Shown: in pieces, positions 1 to 47,282 of the stretch
Layout of the letters: each line of letters begins with the position of its first letter
How positions within the stretch are numbered: the stretch's first letter is position 1
Source of the DNA: Armigeres subalbatus
Lineage: Eukaryota; Arthropoda; Insecta; Diptera; Culicidae
Assembly: GCF_024139115.2 (NCBI RefSeq)
Contig: NC_085140.1
Coordinates: forward strand, 232,564,371 to 232,628,370
Reading direction: 5' to 3'
Length of the DNA stretch: 64,000 bases
Translations under genes and position numbers: made by a program
The notes under the pieces: model-generated
Database searches by the model: none
The model's input: only the letters and a program-made list of their open reading frames with translations
What the model was told of the DNA's origin: nothing

Positions 1-765
1 GACGGCAGCTTTCTAATTCTTTCGTATTCCGAAATATTTGACCCAACGAGTATTCCTATATGCACTAGCACCGCCAAACGGACGAGTTCCGAAATAATAT
101 GATCTGCCACTGTATGGTTTTGGCCTCCTGAACTAAATTGTAGAAGACGTCAGCTTTCTAAATCTTTCGTATTCCGAAATATTTGACTCAGCGATCTTTG
201 TCATATACACTAGCACCACCAAGCGGACGAGTTTCGAAATAATATGATCTGCGACAGTATGGTTCTACACTCCTGAACAAGATTGTAGAAGACGGCAGCT
301 TTCCAAATCCTACAGATTCCGAAATATTTGACCCAACGAGTATTCCCATATACACTAGCGCCGCCTAGCGGACGGGTTCCGAAATAATATGATCTGCGAC
401 AGTATGGTTTTACACTTCTGAGAAAAATTGTAGAAGACGTCAGCTTTCTAATTCTTTCGTATTCCGAAATATTTGACCCAACGAGTATTCCCATATACAC
501 TAGCGCCGCCTAGCGGACGGGTTCCGAAATAATATGATCTGCGACAGTATGGTTTTGGCCTGCTGAACAAAATTTTAGAAGACGACAGCTTTCTAAATCT
601 TTCGTATTCCGAAATATTTGACCCAACGAGTATTCCCATATACACTAGCGCCGCCTAGCGGACGGGTTCCGAAATAATATGATTTGCGACAGTATGGTTT
701 TACACTTCTGAACAAGATTGTAGAAGACGGCAACTTTCTAAATCTCACGGATTTCGAAATATCTT
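1..765. repeat. 145-bp tandem repeat array (five units plus a partial sixth)
   Basis: Unit starts recur at 1, 146, 291, 436, 581 and 726, an exact 145-bp period. Each unit begins with a variant of GACGGCAGCTTTCTAAATCT and includes CCGAAATATTTGACCCAACG and TCCGAAATAATATGATCTG. Units differ by scattered substitutions, and the sixth breaks off after about 40 bp into a unique tail. The array is cut by the window edge, so its full length is unknown. Open frames across it on the minus strand repeat with the unit and are not genes. A single diverged relative lies near 4640-4798, so this is a dispersed element with an expandable internal repeat rather than an isolated satellite. Confidence 0.9.
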
Positions 766-1100
766 ACTAATATTAGCATGACCATCAAGCTGGTGAGCAC
801 CAACCACGCAATTTGTATGAAAATCACGACTTGCTCCGACGTTTGGAGGTCCACAGAGGTCATTTTTGGTCCGATCGGAGGTCTCAACATCTCAGACAAA
901 TCTTGATGGACGGGAAAATTTGTGAGTCCTGAAATTGTTCAAATCGGTTCACTAACGGCTGAGATATAGCGATTTGAAAATAGTGTCTTTCGAGGCATGG
1001 TCGTTCGTATAAGTAAAACCTATCACGGTCGGAGGAGTGTTAAAGAGCTATGTAGGTCCCGTTAACGCATTTTCCGAGTCAAATTGACCTGTAGAACTTT
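766..1100. repeat. Non-tandem tail of the 145-bp repeat element
   Basis: From about 768 the sequence is shared with 4982-5165, including the words GTGAGCACCAACCACGCAAT, GGAGGTCTCAAC and AATCGGTTCACTAACG. It follows the tandem units in both places, so array plus tail is one mobile or dispersed unit. The distal boundary near 1100 is a guess because the second copy stops matching earlier. Confidence 0.6.
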
Positions 1101-1578
1101 GGCTAATGTATATAAAAAAATCATTATTTTTAAAAGAATGAAAAGAAAATAATTTTGTTTAATATTTTTAGAGTCAAGGTCTTGGATTTTTTTCTGTAAA
1201 ATAAAATTTTGATGCGACAACTTTAAAAAATTCGGATTTTCAAAACATTCTTCAACAAATCCGAGGAGGTTTTGATTTTTTTAAAATTTTAATATTTATT
1301 TTTCATTACCCCGTCCCCTTTGACATTTCCGGCATCAGTAGAACATAATTTTTATTAAATGTAACGGCCTTAGAGTAAAATCAGCAGTGATTCAAATCGT
1401 TTGGGGCTGTCAGTTGAAATATGAATCTGAAACATTAATTTTCCCAGCAGCTGTTCTAGATTCATTTTTTATACCAGTTAACTGTCAAACACTTAAAACT
1501 AGCATAACGATCAGTTCTATTTTCTGCAGATTTAAACCACCAATGAATCACGAGTTTCAAATATTGTGGTGTATGAAT
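1101..1578. other. Unassigned AT-rich spacer
   Basis: AT-rich sequence with no open frame that looks coding and no repeat recognised. The frame at 1387-1596 runs into the neighbouring MITE and shows no domain. Confidence 0.5.
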
Positions 1579-2178
1579 CAGAGCATTAGTGATTAATCAT
1601 GGATTTAATCATGATTAATGAATAATGGGTTATTTATTCATTATTCATTAATCATAATCATACAAAAAATACAATTCAATCATTAATCTCTAATCATCAA
1701 TCATAGATTTTTGCATTTAATCATTAATCACTAATCATATTCATGATTATTTTGAGTTTATTCATTAATCATTGCATGCATCGCTTTTATTCATTAATCT
1801 TTAATCATAATCATACATTTTAAAGGTAAAAAACATAATTTGGTCGAACGGTTACTTGATTATTGATCACTATGCAAATCGTTTGATTTGATTATTCATA
1901 ATCATTAATCATTAATCATATCGATCGTTAATCATTAATCATACACATATTGTGTCAACATTTAATCACGATCAGTAATCATTAATCATACTTCAAACGT
2001 TTTATTCATTAATCATAATCGTTAATCATTGTCAAAAATTAATTGAATCATTAATCATAATCATTATTCATTTTCGAAAATGCATTAATCATTAATCATA
2101 ATCTTTAATCATAGAGTTGAATGATTCAATCATAACAAATTTAATCATTCATTGGAAGCTTTATTCATTAACGCTCTG
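1579..2178. mobile_element. hAT-like MITE whose interior is ATTAATCA-type repeats
   Basis: The 600-bp unit starts CAGAGCATTAGTGATTAATC and ends with the near inverted complement CATTAACGCTCTG. It is flanked on both sides by GTATGAAT (1571-1578 and 2179-2186), an 8-bp target duplication. An 8-bp duplication and termini starting CAG are typical of hAT elements. Almost the whole interior is degenerate tandem ATTAATC/ATTCATTAATCATAATC words, with no coding potential. Confidence 0.8.
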
Positions 2179-2648
2179 GTATGAATGCGTCATTTTATCT
2201 ACTTGGAAGATAAACGAAAATCGTGACTGCTAGATGAAAACCTTTTTTTTTGTTTCATGACTTTTTCACAAATTCTTTGGTGCGTGGGATGCGCTGACTC
2301 TAGCAACCCTTTCATGCTATCTGCATATAGGCATTAGCTTACAGCGGCTAAACGTCCCGGATTATGTGGAACAGTTTACTTGCCTAGCATTTCCTGGTGC
2401 CCCGGAAACGTTCCGAATTCCATGATGAATCTGTAAAGCCGTTATTTCTGCAGCTCAGCAAAATAAAGAACAAATTTCCGTAAAAAACACGGTGATTTGC
2501 TGATTTTAGCAATAAAATGAAAGCTAGAACATGATATAACAATTCAATTGAGACTGCCTTGTTACTATTCAGTCGGTAGCTCTGAAGAGGTGATCGCCAG
2601 TGTAACCTAATTAATTTGACACAGAATCTTCCAAATACAGGTCGGGCT

Positions 2649-2690
2649 CGATTATCCGGAGTATCGATTTTAGTTTCACTCCGGATAATC
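2649..2690. repeat. Short inverted repeat
   Basis: GATTATCCGGAGT is mirrored by ACTCCGGATAATC across a spacer of about 15 bp. It may be a remnant of a palindromic element; nothing else identifies it. Confidence 0.45.
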
Positions 2691-2799
2691 AAATCCGCCA
2701 GATAATCGAATCACCATAAAAAAATTAAATCTGCAATTGAAAAACCTTTGTTTTATTTTACTTGCAGTGGTGTAGTCAAAAATTATTTAGAAAAAACTC

Positions 2800-2965
2800 T
2801 GAATAATCCACCTGCGGCATCGGTGACTTTCTGGTGTATTATGGAAAAATAGTATTTTTGCCATAACTTTTGAATCCATAGTCCGATCCAGCCAACTTTC
2901 AATATGAAATGATAAGACAGGATTTCCATTTGAATGCAACTTGTTGGTTGAGAATACGTGCAAAA
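2800..2965 (+). mobile_element. Fragment of the CA-repeat element family
   Basis: The stretch begins AATAATCCACCTGCGG, then ATAGTATTTTTGCCAT and AGACAGGATTTCCATTTGAA. The same ordered words occur near 9025-9120 and 24800-25110. It stops before the CA tract that follows in the longer copies. Confidence 0.55.
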
Positions 2966-3222
2966 ATAATGGCTGGACTATTTACGCGCTTTTTGTACAA
3001 TAAATAGTATTTTGGCCATTACTCATTTTATGCCAACAACTCGAATGCAGACCTTTATGATTATTGCTAAATATTAATTGTTAAAAGCAGCAGCACGTCC
3101 AAACTAACAACAAACTGCACTACGGAAAACGCACCGCAACGGCACGATTGTGACAGAAAACTGGTTCTGGTTATACAGAATTGTATAACTTAGTTAAATT
3201 TTGTGAAAGAATATATGTGTAC

Positions 3223-3342
3223 GGGAAACCGCCAAATGTTAAACGGCTAATTTTGTCGCCTATTGTTGAACTCCCATAAGAAATGCACGTGCGTTCAACA
3301 ATAGGCGAAGAAATTAGCCGTTCAACATTTGGCAAATGACCC
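3223..3342. mobile_element. 120-bp palindromic hairpin MITE, copy 1
   Basis: A left arm beginning GCCAAATGTTAAACGGC is mirrored by a right arm ending GCCGTTCAACATTTGGC, with a loop of about 22 bp containing GCACGTGC. A second copy lies at 24503-24623. Both are flanked by TA-like sites (TAC at the left, TA at the right here). It is non-coding and would fold into a long hairpin if transcribed. Confidence 0.8.
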
Positions 3343-4639
3343 TATAAAATATTGAGTAGAATTTGAATGGCTTCGTTCAGCAGCGCAGCCGATTTTTTTT
3401 TTATTTTATGGAAATTGGAATTATTAAAAATTAATTTCGAAATTCCGCGAAATTCCGTTTAATTTCGTTAAAAAACGATTTTTCAGTATATTTTTTTTAA
3501 ATTTAACGGTACGAAACGAAATCAGAAAAACAGATTTCGCCATCTTGTTTGTTGGGACACCCTACTCCGGAATTTTCTCTAGGAATTTCTCCGGAAGATC
3601 ATCTTCTCCCGGAGTTCTTTTGAACATTTCTCTGGAAATATCATCCATAATCATCCTGAAATATCTCCAAAGATTCCTCCGGGAATCGATCTGTCCCGTC
3701 AATATTATATTCTCAGTAAATTCTTTGACTTGTTTTAGGCCAACTTTCTCAAACAACGAGTTTTTGGAAGCCGATAGCTTTTTTACGTGTGAACCATACG
3801 AGAGAATGTTTCAAAATCTGAAGAATGCTAAACCAATCTTAAGAACAGAACTTTTTTGATTTTTAGTTTTAAGTTTTGAAAATAGTTGAAGGCGTTAAAT
3901 ACTATGAGTTGGAAATATTGACCATAAATAAACTGAAGAATCGAATTGAGCGAACAAAATTTTGTGACGAAAAAAATCATTTTTTATAAATACTCCAGAA
4001 ATTTCTCCAGATGTTCCTACAGAGTTTTTGAAGAAACTTTAGAAGAAATTTTATTAGTAGAAGTATTGCATAGTTCATATGCAATTTCCAAAACAAAAAA
4101 TTATGTTGAATTTACAAACAAATTCCAAATAAAACTAAAAAAAATCACATCACTAGGAAATTAAGTGGGTATTTCCTCAGGCGTTCCACTGTGGTCGGAT
4201 ATCATGAAATCATGGCATTAATAAATAAGGGTTCTTTCTAAAATAACGTAATTTGGTGATTTTGGACCCTCACTCTCCCCCTCGTAACACTTTTTGTATG
4301 AAAGGTTCAATTTTTCTGTATGGATCGTAACACTCGGCTTGACCCCCTCCCTCCTCCTACAGCGTTGCGTAATTTGTGAAAGGCCCCTAAATTCTCAGGG
4401 TCAACTCTTAGAAATTTGGTGTCTTCCACAAACTTGTCAGCTATAAGTTCATCGCGTTTCCAGAACTATATATTTTAAAATAATACTGCAAAATAACTAA
4501 AACGAAGCTTAAACGCGGCCCAGAACTTTGTTGAAGACAACATCATCTCATATCACGCTCATATACAATTCAGAAACAATTGTCATATTTTTCAAAAGAT
4601 TAAATAGTTTTACATATTTCGAAACATCAAATTACGGAT
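3343..4639. other. Unassigned region with degenerate TTTCTCCGGAA words
   Basis: Around 3565-3700 and 3990-4030, words such as AATTTCTCCGGAA recur imperfectly, suggesting an old simple repeat. The frame at 3545-3859 crosses this repeat and has no recognisable domain. The rest is AT-rich with nothing identified. Confidence 0.4.
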
Positions 4640-4798
4640 TCCACTATATCTAACCCAACGAGTATTACCATGTACACTAGCGCAGCAAATTGGATGAGTT
4701 CCGGAACAATGTGATCTGTGGTAGTTTCGTATTGAACCCTTGAACAAATTTGTGGAGAACAGCAATTTTCTAAATCTTATGGATTCCAAAATATCATA
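4640..4798. repeat. Diverged single unit of the 145-bp repeat
   Basis: It matches the array at 1-765 through ACCCAACGAGTATTACCATG, GATGAGTTCCG, ATGTGATCTG and AGCAATTTTCTAAATCTTAT. There is one unit plus the start of a second, against five full units in the first copy. The shared tail resumes after an inserted MITE at 4982. Confidence 0.7.
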
Positions 4799-4979
4799 CT
4801 GCCAGGTTTTTTTTATACGGTTTGGTTTTAGTCGTTTAAGACTTTCAGCGTCAATGAAACGCTAACCCCACGGAAAAATTCACAAAAAATCAATGAAAAT
4901 TCAGGTGGTATTTAAGCAGCTGTGAAAGTTCGGGATAACCAAGAAATTAATGAATTAAACAGCGTAAAAAACCTGGGTG
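4799..4979. mobile_element. TA-flanked MITE with CACCCAGGTTTTTT ends, copy 1
   Basis: The left end CTGCCAGGTTTTTTTTATAC and right end AAAAAACCTGGGTG are imperfect inverted repeats, flanked by TA at 4797-4798 and 4980-4981. It is about 181 bp and is the reverse-orientation relative of 34796-34985; both contain GACGCTGA/TCAGCGTC and a TTTTGTGAATTTTT-type core. It sits inside the 145-bp repeat element, between unit and tail, so it is younger than that copy. A TA duplication fits a Tc1/mariner-type helper, which is inference. Confidence 0.8.
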
Positions 4980-4981
4980 TA

Positions 4982-5165
4982 CTTATATCACCATGAACAT
5001 CAATCTGGTGAGCACCAACCACGCAATTTATATGAAAATCATGACTTGCTCCTACGTTTCAAGGTCCCGACAGGTCCTATCGGAGGTCTCAACGTCTCAG
5101 ACAAATTTTGGAGGACGGGAAAATTTGTGAGATCCAAAATTGTTTAAATCGGTTCACTAACGTTC
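4982..5165. repeat. Tail of the second 145-bp repeat element copy
   Basis: It matches 768-955 through GTGAGCACCAACCACGCAAT, GGTCTCAACGTCTCAGACAA and TCGGTTCACTAACG, and ends abruptly near 5165. Confidence 0.7.
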
Positions 5166-6784
5166 CTATTTTTTGGGAAGCTTAGTCGTTGGAGTGTTAA
5201 TGGTAGGTTACACATTTCCCATGTTTCCACATAAAATATTCTATCCCTGGTTTTGAATGAAATTGGATGAGCCAAAAAGGGCATGCCTTGAAAGAATGAA
5301 CGAACCCCATCAATCCCAAAATGATCAAACTATTATCATGTAAAGAAACTTTTCCAACTCGTCCGGCAAAGTTTCCTATTTTACTCATTTTACACACCCA
5401 TTCGATCAAAATAAACCGGAAAATATTCCTACGTTCTATCTCTCAAATCATGACTCTTCACAAATGGAATCAATCTCTATTCAATCGAGTGAACAAAAAA
5501 TACTCTAACCGTATGCTGATTTTTATCTCCAATACCTCGTTATAACTTTTCCCAAGCTTGATGGGAAAAATAAAGAACAAGTACGAAAACTCAAATGTTC
5601 AGTCATCCTTCCTTTGCCACGGCGAGTACCGCAGAATAAAAGAACCGGACCAGTTTCACCCATGTAAAAGCTGCAGGGTTGAAGCTACTTACGCGAACTT
5701 CTACCCTGCTTTGCCGCAGTCAAAGCTATGCGAAAAATATCAACGCCAAATACACCCTGGATGGAATCACTATCCCGACGACGATGGAACAAAACTTTCT
5801 CTATAACGTTAATTTGCATAACTTTCAACAGATTACGTGCTTAGTTTACGAAAATCTAGGTTAAAAACTTAATTGCTCTCTTTCTTTCGTTCGCCCCGGC
5901 GCGCTTGTTCGCAAAACCCGGGGTACGAGAGTATCATTTTTGCAAACTGATGAAGAGCTACTTACTTGAATCACAAACTACAACTAACCCGCAACACGAA
6001 AGACTGGAGCATGTACATGCGGGAACAAGGTACACGCGGCTCTTTTCGTCTGATAAAAACGCTGCCGCCATCATCTCCCCGGCAGGAAGTCAAAGATGAA
6101 TGCACTTAGACGCTCTATTTAACATTCCCCTGGCAGCGTGCTGAGATTTCTGACTCAGTCGAACGGAAGAGGCAAAGAAGGAAAACTTTTCAATTTCGTA
6201 CCAGCATGGTAAGAAACTCACCTTTGCACAAAAGAAGACGACACGAGGGATAATGCAGTGCACCACGTTTTCAATCTGGTGTAAATCCGTTAATATGCTA
6301 AGTTGAAGGTAAATTAGCTGCCGAAAGCAGATTTGCAATTATTAGTGGTGCATTGAATTCTTTAAATGCATGTTTTCGTGGGATAAGGTCCTGAATTTTA
6401 ATACGAAAGCTTTCAATAAAGATTATAATCTTGTAATTCTTTGGTACTTATTCAGACGACCTAAATATGTGGTTTTCCATAAAAATTCGAATAGATTTTC
6501 CTTGAAAAATGCGAAAAAAAAACACCATGAACCGTGTTAAATTTTCGTGGAAATATTTAAGAAATGCCATGGATACTTGAAACATTTTTCGTGGAAATTC
6601 TAATGATTTGCAAATAGATTTTTTTAATTTCTCCCAGATTTTTTTTTATATTTCAAATGGAGAACTGAAGGATTTTTCGTTTCACTAAAAGTTATCTCCT
6701 AAATAGAATGGGAATTGGATCCACACTCTCCAGGACATGTATCTTACCGTCCGGCCATAAAACTCAAAATAGAGTACCGTCGTA
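5166..6784. other. Intergenic or 5' intronic DNA, no gene identified
   Basis: Short frames at 5558-5806, 5905-6099 and 6090-6338 (minus) show no domain, no splice context and no partner frames. The first contains several cysteines but not in a zinc-finger spacing I recognise. The stretch may be intron or upstream sequence of the DIP gene, since that gene's first exon must lie 5' of 10854. Confidence 0.4.
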
Positions 6785-6960
6785 GGGGGTGACAATGGGT
6801 AAAATAAGGGTGAGAATGGGTTACAGTTTCAAATACTTAGAATGCTTGTAGAATAGATTAAATGTATCTGAGGGCAAGAAAACTAATATAAGAGAGACCT
6901 TTTTGAACGATTTTGTTATCCGACCTCCCGGCTATCATTGAGAGCGATGACCCATTCTCA
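6785..6960. mobile_element. GGGGGTGACAATGGGT MITE, truncated copy
   Basis: It starts GGGGGTGACAATGGGTAAAA and shares its interior with 62407-62587 (AGAATGCTTGTAGAATAGAT, GAGGGCAAGAA, GACCTTTTTGAACGATTTTG). The right end stops at ATGACCCATTCTCA and lacks the terminal CACCCCC present in the other copy. Confidence 0.75.
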
Positions 6961-7636
6961 GAAGTTAAGGCCAGAAGTTAAAGCCAACATACCAGAAGTT
7001 AATTTCCAAAATACGTTTCAAAACTCACTCATCATTATATTTAATCTAGTATTTAATATAAAAGTTATTGCCAAAATATTAGGTTTCAAAAACTCACTCA
7101 CTTTTCGAGCCCGATCAAATAGCAGTAGGCAAGGCTACGTTGTCGGTTGCAGTTCTATTCTGCTGTCACGTATTTTTCCATGAATAAATAAAAAAATGTG
7201 AATTCGTAACTAGTGATGCCTCAATATCATCAAGTATCATCGACAGATACAGATTGAAGATTTTCTCAAGTCACGCTTCTTTGGTTCAGGAATACTTCAT
7301 AAAGAAGAGGCAGAGCAACTTCTATGTTCATGTGAGTGAAAGTTTTGCATTTGCTTTTATTTATCTTATTTTTTCTGTATTCGATCTACATCACGATCCA
7401 ATTTTGCCACATTTTCTTGGTACAAAATATTATACTCAAAACAACTAATGCTTTTCATCGTCTGTTTCCAATTATGCATTATTTCAAGAATTTGAAAGTC
7501 TTGAAAGAAAAAATCTTTTGGAAGTCTAAACGACAGTCAAAAACTTGCACCGTATATACATTTTCCAGCGCTTTTATAATTGTGCTGTTTTTACTTTTCT
7601 ATAGAACTTTTCTCCATACATTTTATGATGAGCGGG
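6961..7636. other. Unassigned AT-rich sequence
   Basis: No supported gene. Frames at 6938-7183, 7254-7448 and 7336-7656 are low-complexity and without domains. Confidence 0.4.
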
Positions 7637-7665
7637 AAAGGCATTATCACCGCTAGGTGGATTAT
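7637..7665 (-). mobile_element. Reversed left end of the CA-repeat element family
   Basis: AAGGCATTATCACCGCTAGG followed by TGGATTAT is the reverse complement of the end seen at about 24800 and resembles 46490-46500. It marks the proximal border of the pyrimidine tract. Confidence 0.55.
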
Positions 7666-8925
7666 TTTGGGATAAAATCATTTTCTTTTATTTTTCCATC
7701 CATCTTCCTTCTTCCATCTATCTCCTATTTATTTTCTTCTTTTTTTCTTCATTCTACCCTTTTTAACATATTGTCTTTCTTCTTCTATCATCTATATTCT
7801 TCAAAAAATAAATCTAATTCTTTCCTATTTTCTCTCATTTCCTTTCTTGTTTCTTATTCCATTTTTCTTCTTCTTCTTATTTTTCCTACATTCTTTCTAC
7901 TTCGTTCTTCATTCTCCCTTCTTCCATCTTCTTTTCTTCTGCTTACTTCTTCCTTCTCCCGTTTTCTTTCTTTCTTCTTCCTTCTACTTTTCTCCTTATT
8001 GCCTCTTATTCCTACCTTCTTCCTTATTCCTTCTAAAATCTTCTTTCCTCCTTCTTCCTTTCTATTTCTTTTTTATTTCTTCTTTTCTCCTTCTTCCTCC
8101 ATCTTTCTTACTCCTTCCTCCTTCTTCTTCTCTTTTCTTCCATCTTCGTTCCCCTTCTTCTTTCTTCTTCCTTGGTCCTTCTCCGGTTTTCCTTCTTATT
8201 TCTTTCTTTTCCTTTTTTGTTATTTCTTCTTGCATCTTTAATCCACCTCACTCCTTCCTTTCTTTTACAGCTTCTTAATTCTTCCCTTTTCTTTCGTCTT
8301 TCTCCTTCTTTCTTCTTCTTTCTTCCTTCTTCTTTCTTCCTTCTTCCTTACTACTTCTTCCATGTTATTTCTTTTTTTTTTCATTTATTCTGATTTGATC
8401 CATCTTCCTCTTTCCATTTTCCTCATCGCTTCTTAGATCTTCCTCTCAATTTCTTCCTATCCTTCTTTCATCTTACTTTCGGTATTCCTTTTTTCTAATT
8501 CTTATTCCTCCTTGTTCCTCCTTACATACTTCGTCTTGCTTATTATTCTTTATTTCTCAATTGTCATTCTTTCTTTTTCCTTTTTCTTTTTTATTATTCT
8601 TTTGGCCTTCCCCTTTTTACTTATTTCATTCTTCATCCTTATTTCTTCCTTTATCATTCTTGCATCTTTATACAACATTCATCCTTCTTATTTCTGCCTT
8701 CTGCCTCCTTCTTCCTACCTTCTTCCATCATCCTTCTTCTTCCACTTCTTTGTACATTTATTCTTATTCCTTCTCCTTCTTTCTTCTTCCTTCTATTTTT
8801 CGTTTCTTCTGCCTCTCTTCTTTTTTCTTGCTTTCTTGTTCTTTCCTTTTCCCTTCCTCCTTCGGTTTTCCTCCTTTTTATTCTTCCTTTTTCTTCTTTG
8901 TTTTCTTCTTTCTTTTTACTATCGA
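7666..8925 (+). repeat. 1.26-kb polypyrimidine tract (TTC/TTCC-rich)
   Basis: Nearly continuous T and C on the + strand, in words such as CTTCTTCCTTC and TTCTTTCTTCCTTCTTC, with only isolated purines. Long frames on both strands here encode only Phe/Ser/Leu or Arg/Lys/Glu runs and are composition artefacts. It is bordered by pieces of the CA-repeat element family (7637-7665 and 8990 onward), so it may have grown from that element's internal microsatellite. Confidence 0.9.
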
Positions 8926-8989
8926 GAGAATTTTGAATGATGTCTGGTGATAGTTGAAAAGTTTCTTTTCTTGTGGAAACTCTATTGAA

Positions 8990-9270
8990 ATCGAGAAAAT
9001 TAAAAAAAAGGTTTTTGGGCATAAAAATAGTATTTTTGCCATGACTTCTGGTCCCATAGTTGGATCTGGCCAATTTTTAATAGCAAAGAGTGGGACAGGA
9101 TTCCATGTCGAATGGAAACTGTTGCAAGAAATTCGGACAATGTTAAGTTCCAAAAAGTGTGTCTACAAAATTTGTACAAATACACACTTACACACACACT
9201 TACACACACACGTACATACGCACATACAGATATCACCTCAGTTCGTCGAGCTGAGTCAGTTGGCACATAA
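8990..9270 (+). mobile_element. CA-repeat element, copy with short CA tract
   Basis: It contains ATAGTATTTTTGCCATGACT, GGGACAGGATTCCATGTCGA, TAAGTTCCAAAAAGTGTGTC, a short (TA)CACACAC tract and the right part CACCTCAGTTCGTCGAGCTG. The same order is seen at 25035-25580 with a far longer CA tract. No coding capacity. Confidence 0.75.
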
Positions 9271-9274
9271 GCCC

Positions 9275-9375
9275 TTCTCACTGCTCATTTTCCCTTTTCT
9301 CACTTCTCATTTCTTACTTCTCACTTTACGTTTCTCACTTTTCACTTTTCATTTTTAACTTCTCATTTTTTACCA
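9275..9375 (+). repeat. CTCACTTCT-type simple repeat
   Basis: Tandem degenerate TCTCACTTTTC and CTTCTCATTTCTTA words. It is the reverse complement of the GTGAGAAG repeats at 34020-34500 and 63780-64000. Confidence 0.8.
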
Positions 9376-10853
9376 GGGCTGACAATTGCCGTTCTCGTCG
9401 TATGAAGAAATCGAAAAAAAAAATAGTATTCGTCATAGCATTGCTTTTCGTTTTCTTCGCGCAACATGCCTACCACGGCGATAGTCGCGCAACCAAAAGT
9501 TATGACGATTTCTGTCGTCACTTCTTCACATAATTGTTTGTTCGTTATTATAGACGGACTGGCAAAGATTACAAAACGTGGTGGAATTAATTGGAAAGTA
9601 CTATTACAATTTTAATTTTATTAAAAATTAGTGTAAACTAAAAGTATCATATGTCTTCAAAAATAAAAGTACAACCCTGTTGGGATGGTCAACGGGTATG
9701 ATAACAAACAGTTTAAAAAAATCGAGCTCTGCAAGGACTAGGGTCATGCATTGACCATTTTGGAAAATCCTCCAGAAGACCTCAAGTAGTGGTCACTCAA
9801 GTTGCTCTTACGGATGTTCCGTAAGATCTGATGATGCATAAGAATAGGTTATGGAAATTATTTGTTGAGCACTTTTACGCATATTTCAGTTTTTCTGTGG
9901 GACCTCCGGTGGCCATTCAAGTTCAGAAGTATGAAACACGACAAACCTGCCGAATAACAAAACAGAATAAAACGGATGCGTCGTGAATTGAACACTTTAC
10001 GATATATGGTCCATGAGTCGGCCTCAGAATCTTTGTGCCTTCAAAACTGATTACTGGGAATCAGAAAACCATACAGTCCATACAGTCAATTTGATTCCAG
10101 AAGATGGCAGACTATGTGGAAAACAATACTGAGGACCGAAGACATGTGTTTTGAGGAGGAGAATATTTATGAAATAAGCAACCCGTCTAGCGTACTGGGA
10201 GGTGTGGATAGTGAATATTTTTCCTAGTTCATAAATATTTCCCTCCCCAAAACACATGTTATCGATTCTCTGTATCGTTTTCTACATCGTAAAAAGTAAG
10301 ACGAAAGTCGATAACTAAAACTTTCCAAGAATGGTTCGAAAATGATCTTTTGGGAGCAAATTGAAGTATCCGTCGTTAGGCGTAAGCAGCCTATCATCGC
10401 ATATTAGTCGCATCTTTGCTGGATTTCCTATTTATATGGGACAAATAAGCGATTGTGGGCAGTAAGTACGTTAGACATTATGAACGTCAAGAATAATGGA
10501 CGTTGAGTCTAATCCTAACGTCCTTTATGCATAATGTTCATTATGCCAAATGGTATGGAAGTTCAAAAATAACTAATTTTCCGTAAATTTTAGCATTTAT
10601 TATAGATATCGTATGAAGGATATTAACGTTTTACCGCAAAACTCTAAAACCAAAGTATTTAGGTATTAGAATCAATTCAAATTCGATCAACATGTCACTA
10701 ACACCCCTCTGCTTCTAACCCCCTCAATTGAATTTTTTGCCCGCTAATGAACTATTCGTCACTTTTTTAAGGCTAAACATGAAGGCAATAATATGTTTCA
10801 CTGTGTAATCGTTCAACAACATAAATGAATCTATTCCTTTGTTTAAATTTCAG
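9376..10853. other. Sequence directly upstream of the first visible DIP exon
   Basis: Presumed intron, because the exon at 10854 starts mid-codon behind a TTTAAATTTCAG acceptor. I find no exon, promoter or known repeat. Short words near 10470-10550 (CATTATGAACGTCA, TAATGTTCATTATGCC) form weak inverted repeats. Confidence 0.45.
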
Positions 10854-47229
<36,376 letters not shown>

Positions 47230-47271
47230 TCGGCTTGGCAGTGTCAGTGGAACCACTGCGACAAATGTAAG

Positions 47272-47282
47272 CTGAATAAATA
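47272..47282 (+). terminator. Candidate poly(A) signal of the DIP gene
   Basis: TGAATAAATAAA lies about 45 bp past the stop codon and holds overlapping AATAAA hexamers. It is the first such signal after the coding end; real use needs transcript data. Confidence 0.5.

Noticed and set aside
210..645. Two minus-strand frames sharing MYMGILVGSNISEYER
   Set aside because: The shared protein follows from the 145-bp DNA repeat and is not evidence of a duplicated gene.
1..765. Regular 145-bp repeats as a possible CRISPR array
   Set aside because: Units are contiguous and similar over their whole length, with no short repeat separated by unique spacers, and the sequence is eukaryotic.
5558..5806. 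82-codon frame with several cysteines as a possible zinc-finger gene
   Set aside because: The Cys and His spacing does not fit a finger type I know, no splice partners are seen, and it is overlapped by another frame of similar length.
7657..9073. Several 70-190 codon frames rich in Phe/Leu/Ser or Arg/Lys/Glu
   Set aside because: They lie in the polypyrimidine tract and reflect composition only; they overlap in different frames and have no domain.
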